This document shows positions 1 to 10,700 of a stretch of DNA of 64,000 nucleotides, piece by piece. The position numbers and the translations under genes are program-made. The notes beneath the pieces were generated by a model, which was not told the origin of the DNA, ran no database searches, and worked only from the letters and a program-made list of their open reading frames with translations. How positions within the stretch are numbered: position 1 is the stretch's first letter; every line of letters begins with the position of its first letter. This DNA comes from Haliclona indistincta (taxonomy: Eukaryota; Porifera; Demospongiae; Haplosclerida; Chalinidae), in assembly GCA_964017065.1 (NCBI GenBank), contig OZ024784.1:12009152-12073151 (forward strand). Direction: 5' to 3'.

Positions 1-606
1 GTGAGACTACGTTTACCTTTAAGGTTGCCTGATTATAGGCCAAAAGTTAAATTAGTTTGTTGCAAAAACATCAAAATAGATTTGATAACGCTGCTTTCTA
101 GAAGGAGGGGCTCACAATGAACACGCGTGCCTTGCTACGCAATGCTACGTCACCGGTCACGACAGAGCTGATTGTTGAAGTGGCTGGGAGGAACTAATGT
201 CTCGACAGCTGTGATAGCTGTCGTCATTGGTCACGCTTCCAGGCGAGTGTTGATTAGTTGAAGCATAGAAGGCCTTCCAAGGCCTAAAATAATTATAATA
301 ATTATAATAATATTATTATACAAATACACTAGATGGTATAATATCACTTGCAGCAGAAACTCTGAATGTTGCAGAGCTCAAAAAGACCTTGAAACAACCA
401 TCATAATAATTTATTATTGCTGTTTGTGTCTTCATGGCACTATATGCATAGAAGTTTTTATTTCATTAGCACATCTTCAGTACAGCATCAGTCACTCATG
501 CACGATTTGTGAAAGTGGATTTTTTTCATCACTATGAAAAACTGTTAGCTCATGTCAGATATACAGATGATAACGAATGAAGTGAATTATAAAATCGAGG
601 TCTCAT

Positions 607-1152
607 CTAGCTAGTATGATTTTTTCGCCGTTGTGCATGTTCTATTTTTCCTGGTCCATTCCTAAAGTCCACATCAATGAACTCTCCACTCCAGCTTGTT
701 CCCATAGCACCACGCACAGACAATCGAGTCTTCATGAATCTGCAAAGTTTCTTTGTTGCTGTTACTGTGTTGCTGTACACCAAGGCATTGAATAGGCCTT
801 GCAGTGGATTCATTACTGCCTGCATTAGAGAAAGATTATAACATCAACTTACAAAAAAAACACGAAATTTTCATCCTCACTTCTATGGACCAGACTACAT
901 ATATGTATTTGGGATCATAGAGAACTGTGTAGAGTTTGTTTCCTATTGCAACATTTGTGTACTGTAGTAGATGAACAGTGATAAGTAGTACTCCATCCAA
1001 CACATTGACTGACCAACTAAAGAAAACAAGGATAAACATTATGACCTTTTTTCTCGCTTGATTCTTTTCTCTTCTTCTTGCTTCTATGACCAAACCTTCT
1101 CTGAATATTTCCTCCACTAGTAAAAGAATAAATTCTTCATGCTTATCATTAA

Positions 1153-1221
<69 letters not shown>

Positions 1222-1527
1222 GTGTGTATGTGTGTGTGTGCAAACTTTTTTCAATGTTGATAAGTAGAAAACAGGTATAGCTAACATGAAGATAATGATA
1301 GGACCGAGAGTACAACAAAAATGACTGACAATCATGAGAGCATCAACTGTGCACCTGCATACAGCAGAACACAGAACATGTAGTGCATGTAGTTATAACA
1401 ATGTAGGTTTTCTGTTTATCTGTTGCATAGAATCTTACTCAAAAAATGGTGAAAGGATCCATAGCGCAGTAACAATTGCTAATACTAATAGAACGTACAC
1501 AATACCCCCAAGTAATGAAGTAATATT
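607..1527 (-). pseudogene. 5'-truncated GPR143-like receptor copy
   Basis: Exons equivalent to 3-7 of the intact gene at 5886-7610 are present: about 1430-1527, 1246-1354, 881-1116 and 607-819. The exons for the N terminus and TM1-TM3 are missing. The 72-residue ORF covering the last exon is identical in the two copies. In the first remaining exon 4 extra bases (GTAC) shift the frame relative to the intact copy, and upstream of the duplication edge the frame meets a stop. The exon at 881-1116 is a fusion of two exons that an intron separates in the other copy; the join keeps frame and costs one codon. It looks like a partial gene duplicate that cannot encode a full receptor. A transcript starting inside it remains possible. 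Confidence 0.75.
1149..1240. repeat. (GT)n microsatellite
   Basis: This is an almost pure run of GT dinucleotides with a few TT or CG interruptions. It lies in an intron of the truncated receptor copy. ORFs of alternating Cys-Val or Thr-His here are artefacts of the repeat. Confidence 0.97.
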
Positions 1528-2068
1528 TCATATTGCCGACATACAAACAGCAAAATAATGTTCAAAACAGCTCCGTATAATTAGAAATAGAGTTATACGG
1601 TCCTGGCCTGGCCATATAAGGGCCCAGCCCCAAACGTCCCGCGCTTTGCCATTTCTGCGAGCGCCTATGGAAAAAATAATAATAATAGAATAATAACAAC
1701 AAACCGTAATACAGAGTGGGATTATGGGAGAGGCCTGTGTCACATTTGCTCATCTCACTCGTACAATTCCAACTTAACTTTGGGGCCTGCAAGCCCTCGT
1801 CAAATTGGTCATTGTACTTCGTGAGATTCGCTGCATGTGCCACTGGTAGATTTCAAAGCAAACCCAGGTAGCCATACACATGTAGCAGGGCAAATGTTCC
1901 TGAAACCCAGTACGCAGACCGGAGGCCGCATTTATCATCTGTCATGATTGGGCATGGAAATCCACAGAAATAAGAAAAGATTCTTAATTGAAACTGTGTA
2001 TGATAACACATGTTACACTCAATCATCAGATGAGAATAAACAACCAAACAAAATGGTAATAATTATTG
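1528..2068. other. Non-coding stretch between duplication edge and recombinase remnant
   Basis: No exon with family resemblance was found. A GC-rich patch at about 1600-1670 stands out against AT-rich surroundings. The stretch may hold the junction where the truncated receptor copy was joined to unrelated sequence. Confidence 0.4.
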
Positions 2069-2692
2069 TCACTTGCATAGTTTCAGGACTGTTCGAGAAA
2101 AAACATTGTCCCTGGAGGGTCTGTAGTAAAACCTCCTAAAGGTGGAGTCACTGGACCAGTCGGCAGTTCTCAGGATCTCTAGATACACCTTTAGCTAGTG
2201 CTGCCGATGTAGCTGCCCCACGCACTGAATGGGCTTTGAACATGCCTGTGTCAACTCCCGCTTCGTCCTTGATCCAATGTGCTATCCGCTGGACTGTGAT
2301 AGGACGGTGTGGTTTTATGTATAGGATAGGATCAGCGGGTTGGAGTCATTATCCACCTGTCGGAATTCTTCCGTAACTCTTTCATATTGGCGCAGGCATA
2401 TTGCACTACGCAAAGCCGCTCATTCTCTGGGAATGCACCAAAAAACAGGGTTTTGTGTGCTTTTCCTCTTCTTAGTGAGTGAGGCTAAGGTGAAAAAGAC
2501 TCCTTCGGGTTTAAAGACTCTATCTCGCAGGTCCAGAGCATGTAATTCCGAGCAACGACTCGCATCTGTTAGTGCCAGAAGTAGGACCAGCTTCTTTGAT
2601 AGGGTCTTCAGAGACATGTATGGGTGCGGTGTGAGGAAATGAGATTCCTCTGTTATTTGATAGACTGGTACTCTACTCCAATCATCGGCCAT
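2069..2692 (-). pseudogene. Decayed tyrosine-recombinase (transposon integrase) gene
   Basis: Read on the minus strand, the segment encodes the catalytic half of a tyrosine recombinase of the type carried by DIRS, Ngaro or Crypton elements. An N-proximal part contains SKKLVLLLALTDASRCSELH with the first catalytic Arg. A middle part reads KPHRPITVQRIAHWIKDE. The H-x-x-R box is HSVRGAATS, and the C terminus contains DWSSDSTFRRFYYRP with the candidate nucleophile Tyr, then a stop. These pieces lie in different frames: shifts are needed near 2400, near 2330 (just before KPHRP) and near 2185 (before the EILRTADW-like segment). The gene is therefore broken. No flanking terminal repeats were recognised, so the element class is not settled. 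Confidence 0.8.
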
Positions 2693-3966
2693 CTTTGATC
2701 CCTGTTGTAATTACACATACTCTCCATATCTCACTTATTATGTAATAGTGTATGTACACAATTGACTATCAATGACTTGACTCCTATAGCTCACCAATCA
2801 GATCAATAATGTACTTGGTATAGTCACACACAGTCTATGGTGTTGATAGTACCATATGATGCTCACCAATCATTGTTCAAGCACTGCTTGCACATGGCTT
2901 CTTGAATTCTGCCAGGTCAGGTACACACTCTCATTTGCACCCGCCTACTGTTTACTGGTCACGTTCTCATATGAGATGTTATGATAGGCCATCAGGCAGT
3001 CCCTCTGATAACAATCTGAGGTACCTTGCTCTGGGTCGCTATCAGTAGATAGAGAACAAACACCTCTGTCACTGTGTGGTAGTACAAGGTGATTACTGGT
3101 TAATAGTGACATGGTATAGCAGAAAAGTACATATTTTGCGATTTCGCAATCACTTACAAAGATGCTCGATAGAATCATCTCCGTAAAAGTTTGATACCTA
3201 CACAAATAATTTACAGCAGTTCTGCTAGTTGTGTATACAAGAACTAGGCCCTCTGTAATCATGTGTAAATGTTTGCACAGAGGTGGTTTTGCTAGTTTGC
3301 ATGGTTCATCATGGCTAATTTGAGTACAGTATTTGTCCATGGTATATTATTGATGAAGGTGTTGACAAATTGTTTTCTTAGTGTTATGACTATCCACTAA
3401 TGACTCGTACTACAACAATGACCTTTTTGACTCTTCAATGTTCAGCTTGTTATAGCATACATGATCTTTATCACTGATACTGTGCCCTGTAGGCAAATCT
3501 ATTATTTTAGCTATTCATTAGGTGAAACAGTTTAAAACGATTATTATGTAACTTGTGTACCACTTCAATGCAAGTATGTGACCATCACTTCTAAACACAC
3601 ATCACTAAACTAATTACTAGAATTGACGTGCCTGTGGATGAGACCGGAATTTCTTTGTGGTAAGACTCTTTAACATAGTAATGCGTTGGTGAGACATCTG
3701 CGCATCTGTTGTGCACGTTTTCAAAGTCATTGAACCAAAAATAATATGTAATGACATAGCGCATCAAATAATTATGAGTGTACACATAATACACCCTTCA
3801 CATAATACACCCTTATCTATCTTGTACACAGTTCTATTGCTTCTTTATGATGGTAAAAATATTTTATTATGATAAAATGTAAGATTATGTATAAATCAGT
3901 TATAGTAACGTAACATGATTAACCACACTGGTAATAGTTTTGCAGCACACATTTATGATTAGCTGT
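2693..3966. other. Intergenic, nothing recognised
   Basis: This AT-rich stretch contains a 131-codon minus-strand ORF (2945-3340) starting with ATG. It has no recognisable domain and unconvincing composition, so it is not called a gene. A minus-strand AATAAA (TTTATT on the plus strand at 3863-3868) lies about 100 bp beyond the NMRAL1-like stop and could serve as its poly(A) signal. Confidence 0.5.
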
Positions 3967-4860
3967 CTAAAAGTCAATGTTGGCTGCATTGGCCTTGACA
4001 TATTCCTCAAATGACTTGGCGTTTGGGTTGAGCCGTTTAGTGAGATGGACATCTCGAACAAGAGTGTGCGCATTGTAGTAATCGAACATAGCAGCAAGGT
4101 CATCGGCTCCAGGAAAAGGAAACTTAGCAAAAGTCTCGACTGGTATTTGCTGGTAGCGAATAGTCTTTCCAGTTGCCTTTGCAAGTACCTTCATGTATTC
4201 ATCCATAGTGCAGTGGTCTCCTGCAAAACCAACCTTCTTTCCAATGAATTCTTCTGGTTTGTTGAATATTTCAGCCACTGCAGGACCACAATCTGCAGGA
4301 TCAACTGTGTACATGGGAGTTGCACTGTCCATGCACAAAGTGGATACGTATGTCCCATCATCTTGTTTACGAGGAGCCATCCATTGTGGGTCTGTAAACA
4401 CTTGAAAATATGCTGCATAGCGAACACACGTGTTTGGAACTGCAATCTTGTTAAGATATTCCTCCACAATCCCCTTAGAATCAAAATGGCCACATTCTTT
4501 TCCAAAACTCTCCTTAACATTCTCAAGACCACTAAAAACAAAATGCTTAATTCCTTCCAGCTTAGCTACATCAGCTACTAGTTTGCCTTGAGATATCTCT
4601 TTGTCTTTAGACATATGCTCCCAAAAGTTTGTCACCAGAAAGACACCATAGCACCCTTTTAGTGCCGCCTCCACCGATACCCGATCGTCAAGGTCGGCTT
4701 TAACAACCTCCACTCCTCTCTTGCTAAGCACTAGGGCTTTTTCGCTGTTGACATTTCGTGTGACAGCCCTCACATGAAACGCTCCGGCATCTAACAGGCC
4801 CTGTACCACAGCTCCACCTTGCTGACCAGTCGCTCCGAATACAACAATAGTCCTCGACAT
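3967..4860 (-). CDS. NmrA-like NADPH-sensor protein (NMRAL1/HSCARG family)
   Basis: The product is 297 residues, about the length of human NMRAL1. It opens with the Rossmann motif VFGATGQQGGAVV (G-x-x-G-x-x-G, residues 7-19). FVFSGLENV (about 107-115) follows in the central Rossmann region, and the C-terminal half is of NmrA type. Known family members bind NADP(H) and act as redox sensors and regulators rather than active dehydrogenases; the atypical SDR active site (no Y-x-x-x-K) fits. The ORF is uninterrupted, whereas nearly every other gene in the window has many introns. This suggests a retrocopy or secondary intron loss. The first ATG of the frame is used. The gene sits between the two receptor copies and is transcribed in the same direction. 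Confidence 0.93.
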   Translation of the reverse strand: MSRTIVVFGATGQQGGAVVQGLLDAGAFHVRAVTRNVNSEKALVLSKRGVEVVKADLDDRVSVEAALKGCYGVFLVTNFWEHMSKDKEISQGKLVADVAKLEGIKHFVFSGLENVKESFGKECGHFDSKGIVEEYLNKIAVPNTCVRYAAYFQVFTDPQWMAPRKQDDGTYVSTLCMDSATPMYTVDPADCGPAVAEIFNKPEEFIGKKVGFAGDHCTMDEYMKVLAKATGKTIRYQQIPVETFAKFPFPGADDLAAMFDYYNAHTLVRDVHLTKRLNPNAKSFEEYVKANAANIDF

Positions 4861-5369
4861 GTTCTTTTATTTTGTGACAAATGTGTCCTCGGCTGTTGTT
4901 TTATAGAAGCCAGCCCCTCCCGGCTATAGATTGTGCGAACTGCTTTGCACGCATGCGTACTGATTGAGTGGGTGAGCTCAGATCACGTCAGCTAGCTAGC
5001 CTCTAGATGATGTATCTAGCTCTCTAGATCAGCCATCTATGGCTCAGCTAACTCAGATCATCATTGTTTTGTAGCCATATCGCATCACCTATCGCTCTAG
5101 CCGGTATCGCGCCTGTGTGTACTTTTCGCAATCGCGTGGCACTATTCTAGTCTCATGCACCTCTACTTAGTAATCGAGTCACAGGCTCACTCTTAACATG
5201 ATGACAACAATACTGTCTAAGCAAAGCCCAGTGATAAATAATTCGCTGTCATCCCTATATCATTGCATAGCGGCTATGATAATATTCTGTATTGAATACA
5301 CTGAGAATAATGGCAGCAATTATTGTACCTTTGTTCATCGCCATCATTCTTTGTGAAGGATTTTTTATT
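4861..5369. other. Upstream region of the NMRAL1-like gene
   Basis: Presumed promoter of the NMRAL1-like gene, ending at the right duplication unit. It contains short imperfect repeats of CTAGCTAG/CTAGAT type at about 4990-5050. A plus-strand ORF of 65 codons (5292-5489) runs across the duplication edge with a hydrophobic start; it is not supported as a gene. Confidence 0.4.
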
Positions 5370-6503
5370 GTGAGACTATGTTTACCTTTAAGGTTGCCTG
5401 ATTATAGGCCAAAAGTTAAATTAGTTTGTTGCAAAAACATCACAATAGATTTGATAACGCTGCTTTCTAGAAGGAGGGGCTCACAATGAACACGCGTGCC
5501 TTGCTACGCAATGCTACGTCACCGGTCACGACAGAGCTGATTGTTGAAGTGGCTGGGAGGAACTAATGTCTCGACAGCTGTGATAGCTGTCGTCATTGGT
5601 CACGCTTCCAGGCGAGTGTTGATTAGTTGAAGCATAGAAGGCCTAAAATAATTATAATAATAATATTATACAAATACACTAGATGGTAATTATTGCTGTT
5701 TGTGTCTTCATAGCACTATATGCATAGAAAGTTTTTATTTCATTAGCACATCTTCAGTACAGCATCAGTCACTCATGCATGATTTGTGAAAGTGGATTTT
5801 TTTCATCACTATGAAAAACTGTTAGCTCATGTCAGATATACACAGATGATAATGAATGAAGTGAATTATAAAATCGAGGTCTCATCTAGCTAGTATGATT
5901 TTTTCGCCGTTGTGCATGTTCTATTTTTCCTGGTCCATTCCTAAAGTCCACATCAATGAACTCTCCACTCCAGCTTGTTCCCATAGCACCACGCACAGAC
6001 AATCGAGTCTTCATGAATCTGCAAAGTTTCTTTGTTGCTGTTACTGTGTTGCTGTACACCAAGGCATTGAATAGGCCTTGCAGTGGATTCATTACTGCCT
6101 GCATTAGAGAAAGATTATAACATCAACTTACAAAAAAAACACGAAATTTTCATCCTCACTTCTATGGACCAGACTACATATATGTATTTGGGATCATAGA
6201 GAACTGTGTAGAGTTTGTTTCCTATTGCAACATTTGTGTACTGTAGTAGATGAACAGTGATAAGTAGTACTCCATCCAACACATTGACTGACCAACTAAA
6301 GAAACAGGATAATAACAGGAGCTCCTGATAATAACAATAGTACATGTGCATGAATATTGACTCACCAGATATAGAAAACAAGGATAAACATTATGACCTT
6401 TTTTCTTGCTTGATTCTTTTCTCTTCTTCTCGCTTCTATGACCAAACCTTCTCTGAATATTTCCTCCACTAGTAAAAGAATAAATTCTTCATGCTTATTA
6501 TTA

Positions 6504-6546
<43 letters not shown>

Positions 6547-6838
6547 GGTGGGTGCGTGTGTGTGTGTGTGTCCAAACTTTTTTTCAATGTTGATAAGTAG
6601 AAAACAGGTATAGCTAACATGAAGATAATGATAGGACCGAGAGTACAACAAAAATGACTGACAATCATGAGAGCATCAACTGTGCACCTGCATACAGCAG
6701 AACACAGAACATGTAGTTTGAGTTATAACAATGTAGGTTTCTGTTCATCTGTTGTCTTACTCAAAAAATGGTGAAAGGATCCATAGCGCAGTAACACTTG
6801 CTAATACTAATAGAACACAATACCCCCAAGTAATGAAG
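5370..6838. repeat. Right copy of the 1.5-kb segmental duplication
   Basis: Partner of 1-1527. This copy keeps the intron of about 70 bp (near 6296-6365) that the left copy lacks, and is embedded in the complete receptor gene. Confidence 0.93.
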
Positions 6839-7610
6839 TGAGAATAAAATAGATGCCTGGAGTAGAAGAGGAACACATACACAGTTGCACTCACATGTAT
6901 GCTAACCATCTTCCTTGATATTTCGAGTTATAAATATCAACTGCAAAAAAGAATGTCCAAAAATATGTGGCTAAGTACCAAAATGACACCCAATTCTGCG
7001 AAAGAAGTAGATAATAAACTAATAACTGAATCAGCATCACAAATACCTCTAAAACAATTCCTGCTATAGCCGGTACTGTAATTTCACTCAACTTTCCCAT
7101 CTTGTTGCTGTGCCAGTAGATGAGAAAAAGAAGAGACCTGCCAATCACACCTGCACATGTGGTTGTTGAGACAGTATTTGAGTTCTATTCAGATGTTAAT
7201 ACGCAAAGTAGCAATACTATGATCGGGCATTCAAGTCACTGTTAGTAACACAAACACCATTGAGTAGTACACAACTAATTACAAAGTGTGAACTGTAGTG
7301 TAGGCCCACTGTTCAAGAACTAATTTGAGCATGCGAACTGCATGAAAACACACTGCATTTTTACTCGAATATTACCTAAATCTGCTAACAGGTCAGCAAT
7401 AGCTAGATTAGCGAGGATGTTTCGCTGTGATCTGCTCACAGTTCTTCTTGTTCCTCCACAGCAGACCTGTCCTAGCAGCATAGACGCCCCCACAGCACCA
7501 ACCAAAGCACTGGCCAAACATATCGAGTAGTAGATGAGGTAGGCATTGGCTACATCCTCGTCATCAGCATATGGCAAGCAGATGAACGACGAGGCGTGAG
7601 GACTGGCCAT
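5886..7610 (-). CDS. GPR143 (ocular albinism 1)-like G-protein-coupled receptor
   Basis: Seven exons splice to 1149 nt, a 382-residue receptor: 7376-7610, 6895-7150, 6761-6856, 6578-6687, 6366-6468, 6160-6295 and 5886-6098. Resemblance to vertebrate GPR143 is spread over the protein: LADLGVIGRSLLF at TM2; MLIQLLVYYLLL and FWTFFFAVDIY around TM3; HFITWGYCVLLVL at TM4; an extracellular FEC cysteine; GPIIIFMLAIPVF at TM5; NPLQGLFNALVYS at TM7. All phases join without a frame break. GPR143 is an intracellular receptor of melanosomes and endolysosomes in vertebrates; its ligand in this animal is unknown. Exons 3-7 are duplicated at 607-1527. The start ATG is the first in exon 1. Confidence 0.85.
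6505..6571. repeat. (GT)n microsatellite with GGGT variants
   Basis: Run of GT followed by GGGT units and more GT, in an intron of the GPR143-like gene. It is shorter than, and different in pattern from, the equivalent repeat in the left duplicate. Confidence 0.95.
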
Positions 7611-7765
7611 ATCTTAGTCAGATAGATAATACTGCAATAGGGCGGGGCTAACAATCAAATGAATTTTATTTTGATTACCCAGTTGCTGTATCAAAAAACA
7701 ATAAAATGTAACTAATAATTATAGAATATCCTATGGTATAATATTGTGCAACAATAGCATAGTCT

Positions 7766-10700
7766 TTAGACTGCATCTTTAGCTGACTGAATTTCTCCTG
7801 CATTCGGTCGCTCAGCAGCATTTACAGTGAAACCCAGCATAGCTGATGGATGAACTTTCTGCATCTTTTTCTTGTTCTTTTTCTTAGCAGCACGAGCACT
7901 AGAGGTTCCTCCTTCTGCCACTACACTACTATTAACAGTTGCTCCCTTCACAAATGGTACAGCAGTGGTAGTAACAACTTGAACCTTTTTCTACAAAAAT
8001 ACCAAATTCAACTATTACATTTACACACACGTCACGTGCATGCAGGTCTGTACACAATGTTGTGTGGTTCTAGCCTTTTCATACACACACACACACAGCA
8101 TACCTGATGTCCTTTCTTCTGCTGGTTCTTCTTCAATTTTTGTCTATTGTCTAGAAACTGCTTAGCAAAAGCATGGACTTCATCTGTCTCTCCAAGAAAT
8201 GAGCGTATGTAGTCATGCACTTCATATGTGGACTCTACCTCCAGCAACAAGCTCACAAATGTAGCAGCTTGAAGACACGACAGTCAATGTGCACCACAAT
8301 GAGTACATGCATGAAAATCTTAAAAACTTACGGTCAACGTCAACATCAAACTTGGCTAGTTCATCAGCACACCAGTTGGTTAGTACTTCATCAGTTGAGG
8401 TTGTGAATAACTTTCTGACTCTCTCCTAAGAAGGAAAAGTTCATTATCATACCGTAGAGCAAGAAATTGCTCTAGCTGTAACTAGAAGGTTTTGTGCCTA
8501 CCTCTTCTTTGCTCCCCGCAGTGCTTTTAGTATTGTAAGCAGCAGCAGCAGCATCAGATTCCAATGCTGCTTCCTCCCAGAAGGCAGCAACTGCTTTGTT
8601 CGACTCCACAACAGTAGCAGTAGGCTTCTTCTGTGGTGGCTGTTGTTGCTTGGGTTGGTTTGATGTAGGTTGCTGCTTGTTGGTGGTACATGCTACCTTG
8701 CTCCAAGAGAAGGACTGGTGAGGAGGAGGAGTTGCTGCAGGAACCTGAGGCAAACAGAACCTCATCAAGCCAACCACTCGATATTAGTACTATGGTACTC
8801 AGGGTCACATTGAACAACAAGGCAACGGGTCATTTGAGAGCAAACTAGTCCGTGGAGAACTATACGTAGTCTGACGCCGCCATACTACCTGAACACAATG
8901 AGGATTGCTCGAGGGATAACTATTACGATACAAAGTATGGAACATGGTAAATACAACATCTATATTATGAAACTTGAGCCAAATTTAAGTGTTTTCACAG
9001 AACACGTGTTTGGTAGAACATTGCACATAAGCTCAAAATTAATTTCCATGCCACATGAGAAGTAGTCTAGCTAACAGTGTGTTCACACGAGGTAGAGGAC
9101 GTTACAATGATCAGAATTGAACCTGCTTATGAACGGGTCAAAATATCAGGTACCGATCCATTTGCAGTACAATGGTGAACTTACTAATACTGTACAGGAC
9201 ATAAGGAATAAAATTTTGTAATTTCTTACACCATTCACAAAAAACGAAAGACAAAAATTAATGTTAAATTTATACACAAGCGTAGACAGTGGGAGCAATT
9301 TTGTGAAAATTAGTGTCCACTAAAAGTTTGCTGAATTCCGCAAAATAATAATAGGAACAGCTATAATAAATTATTCTCTATGCTAGACATGATGCCTGGT
9401 GGTCTTACATTACTCTTGGTTTGTCTCTTGTTCCCTCCTCCTTGCTGTTCCTTCTGTATGTCTAGAAAGGAAGTGGGTCTACTACCACCTGTAGCAGCCA
9501 TGCTGCCCCACCCCCCTCCTATAGGGACACTCTGCTGGTACTGTTGTAACATTCTCAACTCTTCCATTTGGCGCTGAGAAGAGTATCACGAGGAACAGAG
9601 TGATAATAGTACATGCACTGTTCTTACTCTTTCCTTTTCAGCAATGATCTGTTCTTCTCTTTGTATTTGTAGTAGTGATGGTGTGGGCTGCTGCTGCTGG
9701 TATATCAGAGGTCGGGGAGAGGGAAGCTCCTGCTCTGCAGTGTTCCATCCTCTGTGATGAGGGGACAGTGCCAACTGCATCTCCTCTGTGATTCCAGCGT
9801 AAGTGAAGATACCAACCATTTTGTACCTCACCTCTCTTTCTCTCCTCTTCTTCAGCCCTCTTCTGGGCCTCCTCATACTCTCTCTGTTGCCTCAACAACT
9901 CAGCCTCTCTACGCTTCTCAGCAGCTCTAAACATTTCTTCTTCAATTCTTTTTCTTTCTTGTTCAAGTAATCTTTTCTCCTCCTCTTCTTGCTTTATCTC
10001 AGCCTGTCTCTCCATCTCAAGTCTCTTTCTCTCCTCTGCCAACTTCTTTTCTTCTTTCTTTCTTTTCTCCTCTTTTCTCTTTATCTCTTCTTCTAATTGT
10101 TCTTGTCTTTTCTTCTCTTCAGCTTGAGCTTGATCTTTGAGTCTTTTTCTAACAAATACACAATGAACCAATACATCTACTGACTGTGGTACCTTTCTTT
10201 CTCATTTCTCTTCTCCTCTTCATCTCTTCTATCTTCAAGTACCATTGCTACTGACTGATGGGGAGTGGAGGAATGCTTTTCACTGGAGAACAGCTCAGGC
10301 CACTGCTCCTCATCTATACCAAGTACAGGTCAGTAACCAGTGGGTATCACAGCGCATCATGTAATGACTCACTAGTAGGTGATTCAGGAGCTAGACCCCA
10401 TAACAGACTAGCTGGAGACTGTGAGCTAGCTATAGGGTCCGATGATGCTGCAGCTGCAGAGCTCAATACTTTAACAGAGTCTTTGTGATGACTGTCAGGT
10501 TGTGCTAACTTCACTGGAGGTTGCTTCTACATGTTTACATGAACAAAAAATACTCATAGAATTGATCTTTGAGAGTGTAGTGCCTAAGTTAATAACAGTG
10601 CACACAATACCTGGAGGGGCTGTTGCAGTAACTGGCGTAGGTATGGATCTGTAGACTGCATGGCAGGCATGGGAGGGCCTGGGGCGAATGGAACACGTCC

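Larger units (their letters stand above)
1..1527. repeat. Left copy of a 1.5-kb segmental duplication
   Basis: This stretch is nearly identical, in the same orientation, to 5370-6838. The left edge of the duplication lies at or before the window start and the right edge is sharp near 1527, where the two copies stop matching. The unit carries the 3' half of a GPR143-like receptor gene (minus strand) plus about 600 bp of its 3' flank. Differences include an extra segment near 300-415 in the left copy, different lengths of the GT microsatellite, a segment of about 70 bp found only in the right copy (near 6306-6375), and 4 extra bases in the left copy near 1495. Confidence 0.93.

Noticed and set aside
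836..1335. Minus-strand ORFs with long Thr-His runs, and a plus-strand Cys-Val ORF
   Set aside because: They translate the GT/CA microsatellite; only the flanking receptor exons are real.
2945..3340. 131-codon minus-strand ORF starting with ATG
   Set aside because: No recognisable family and no coding-like residue pattern; kept only as a note in the intergenic entry.
5292..5489. 65-codon plus-strand ORF with a hydrophobic start, partly present again at 1-118
   Set aside because: It crosses the duplication edge, the two copies differ at amino-acid-changing positions, and no family or expression signal supports it.
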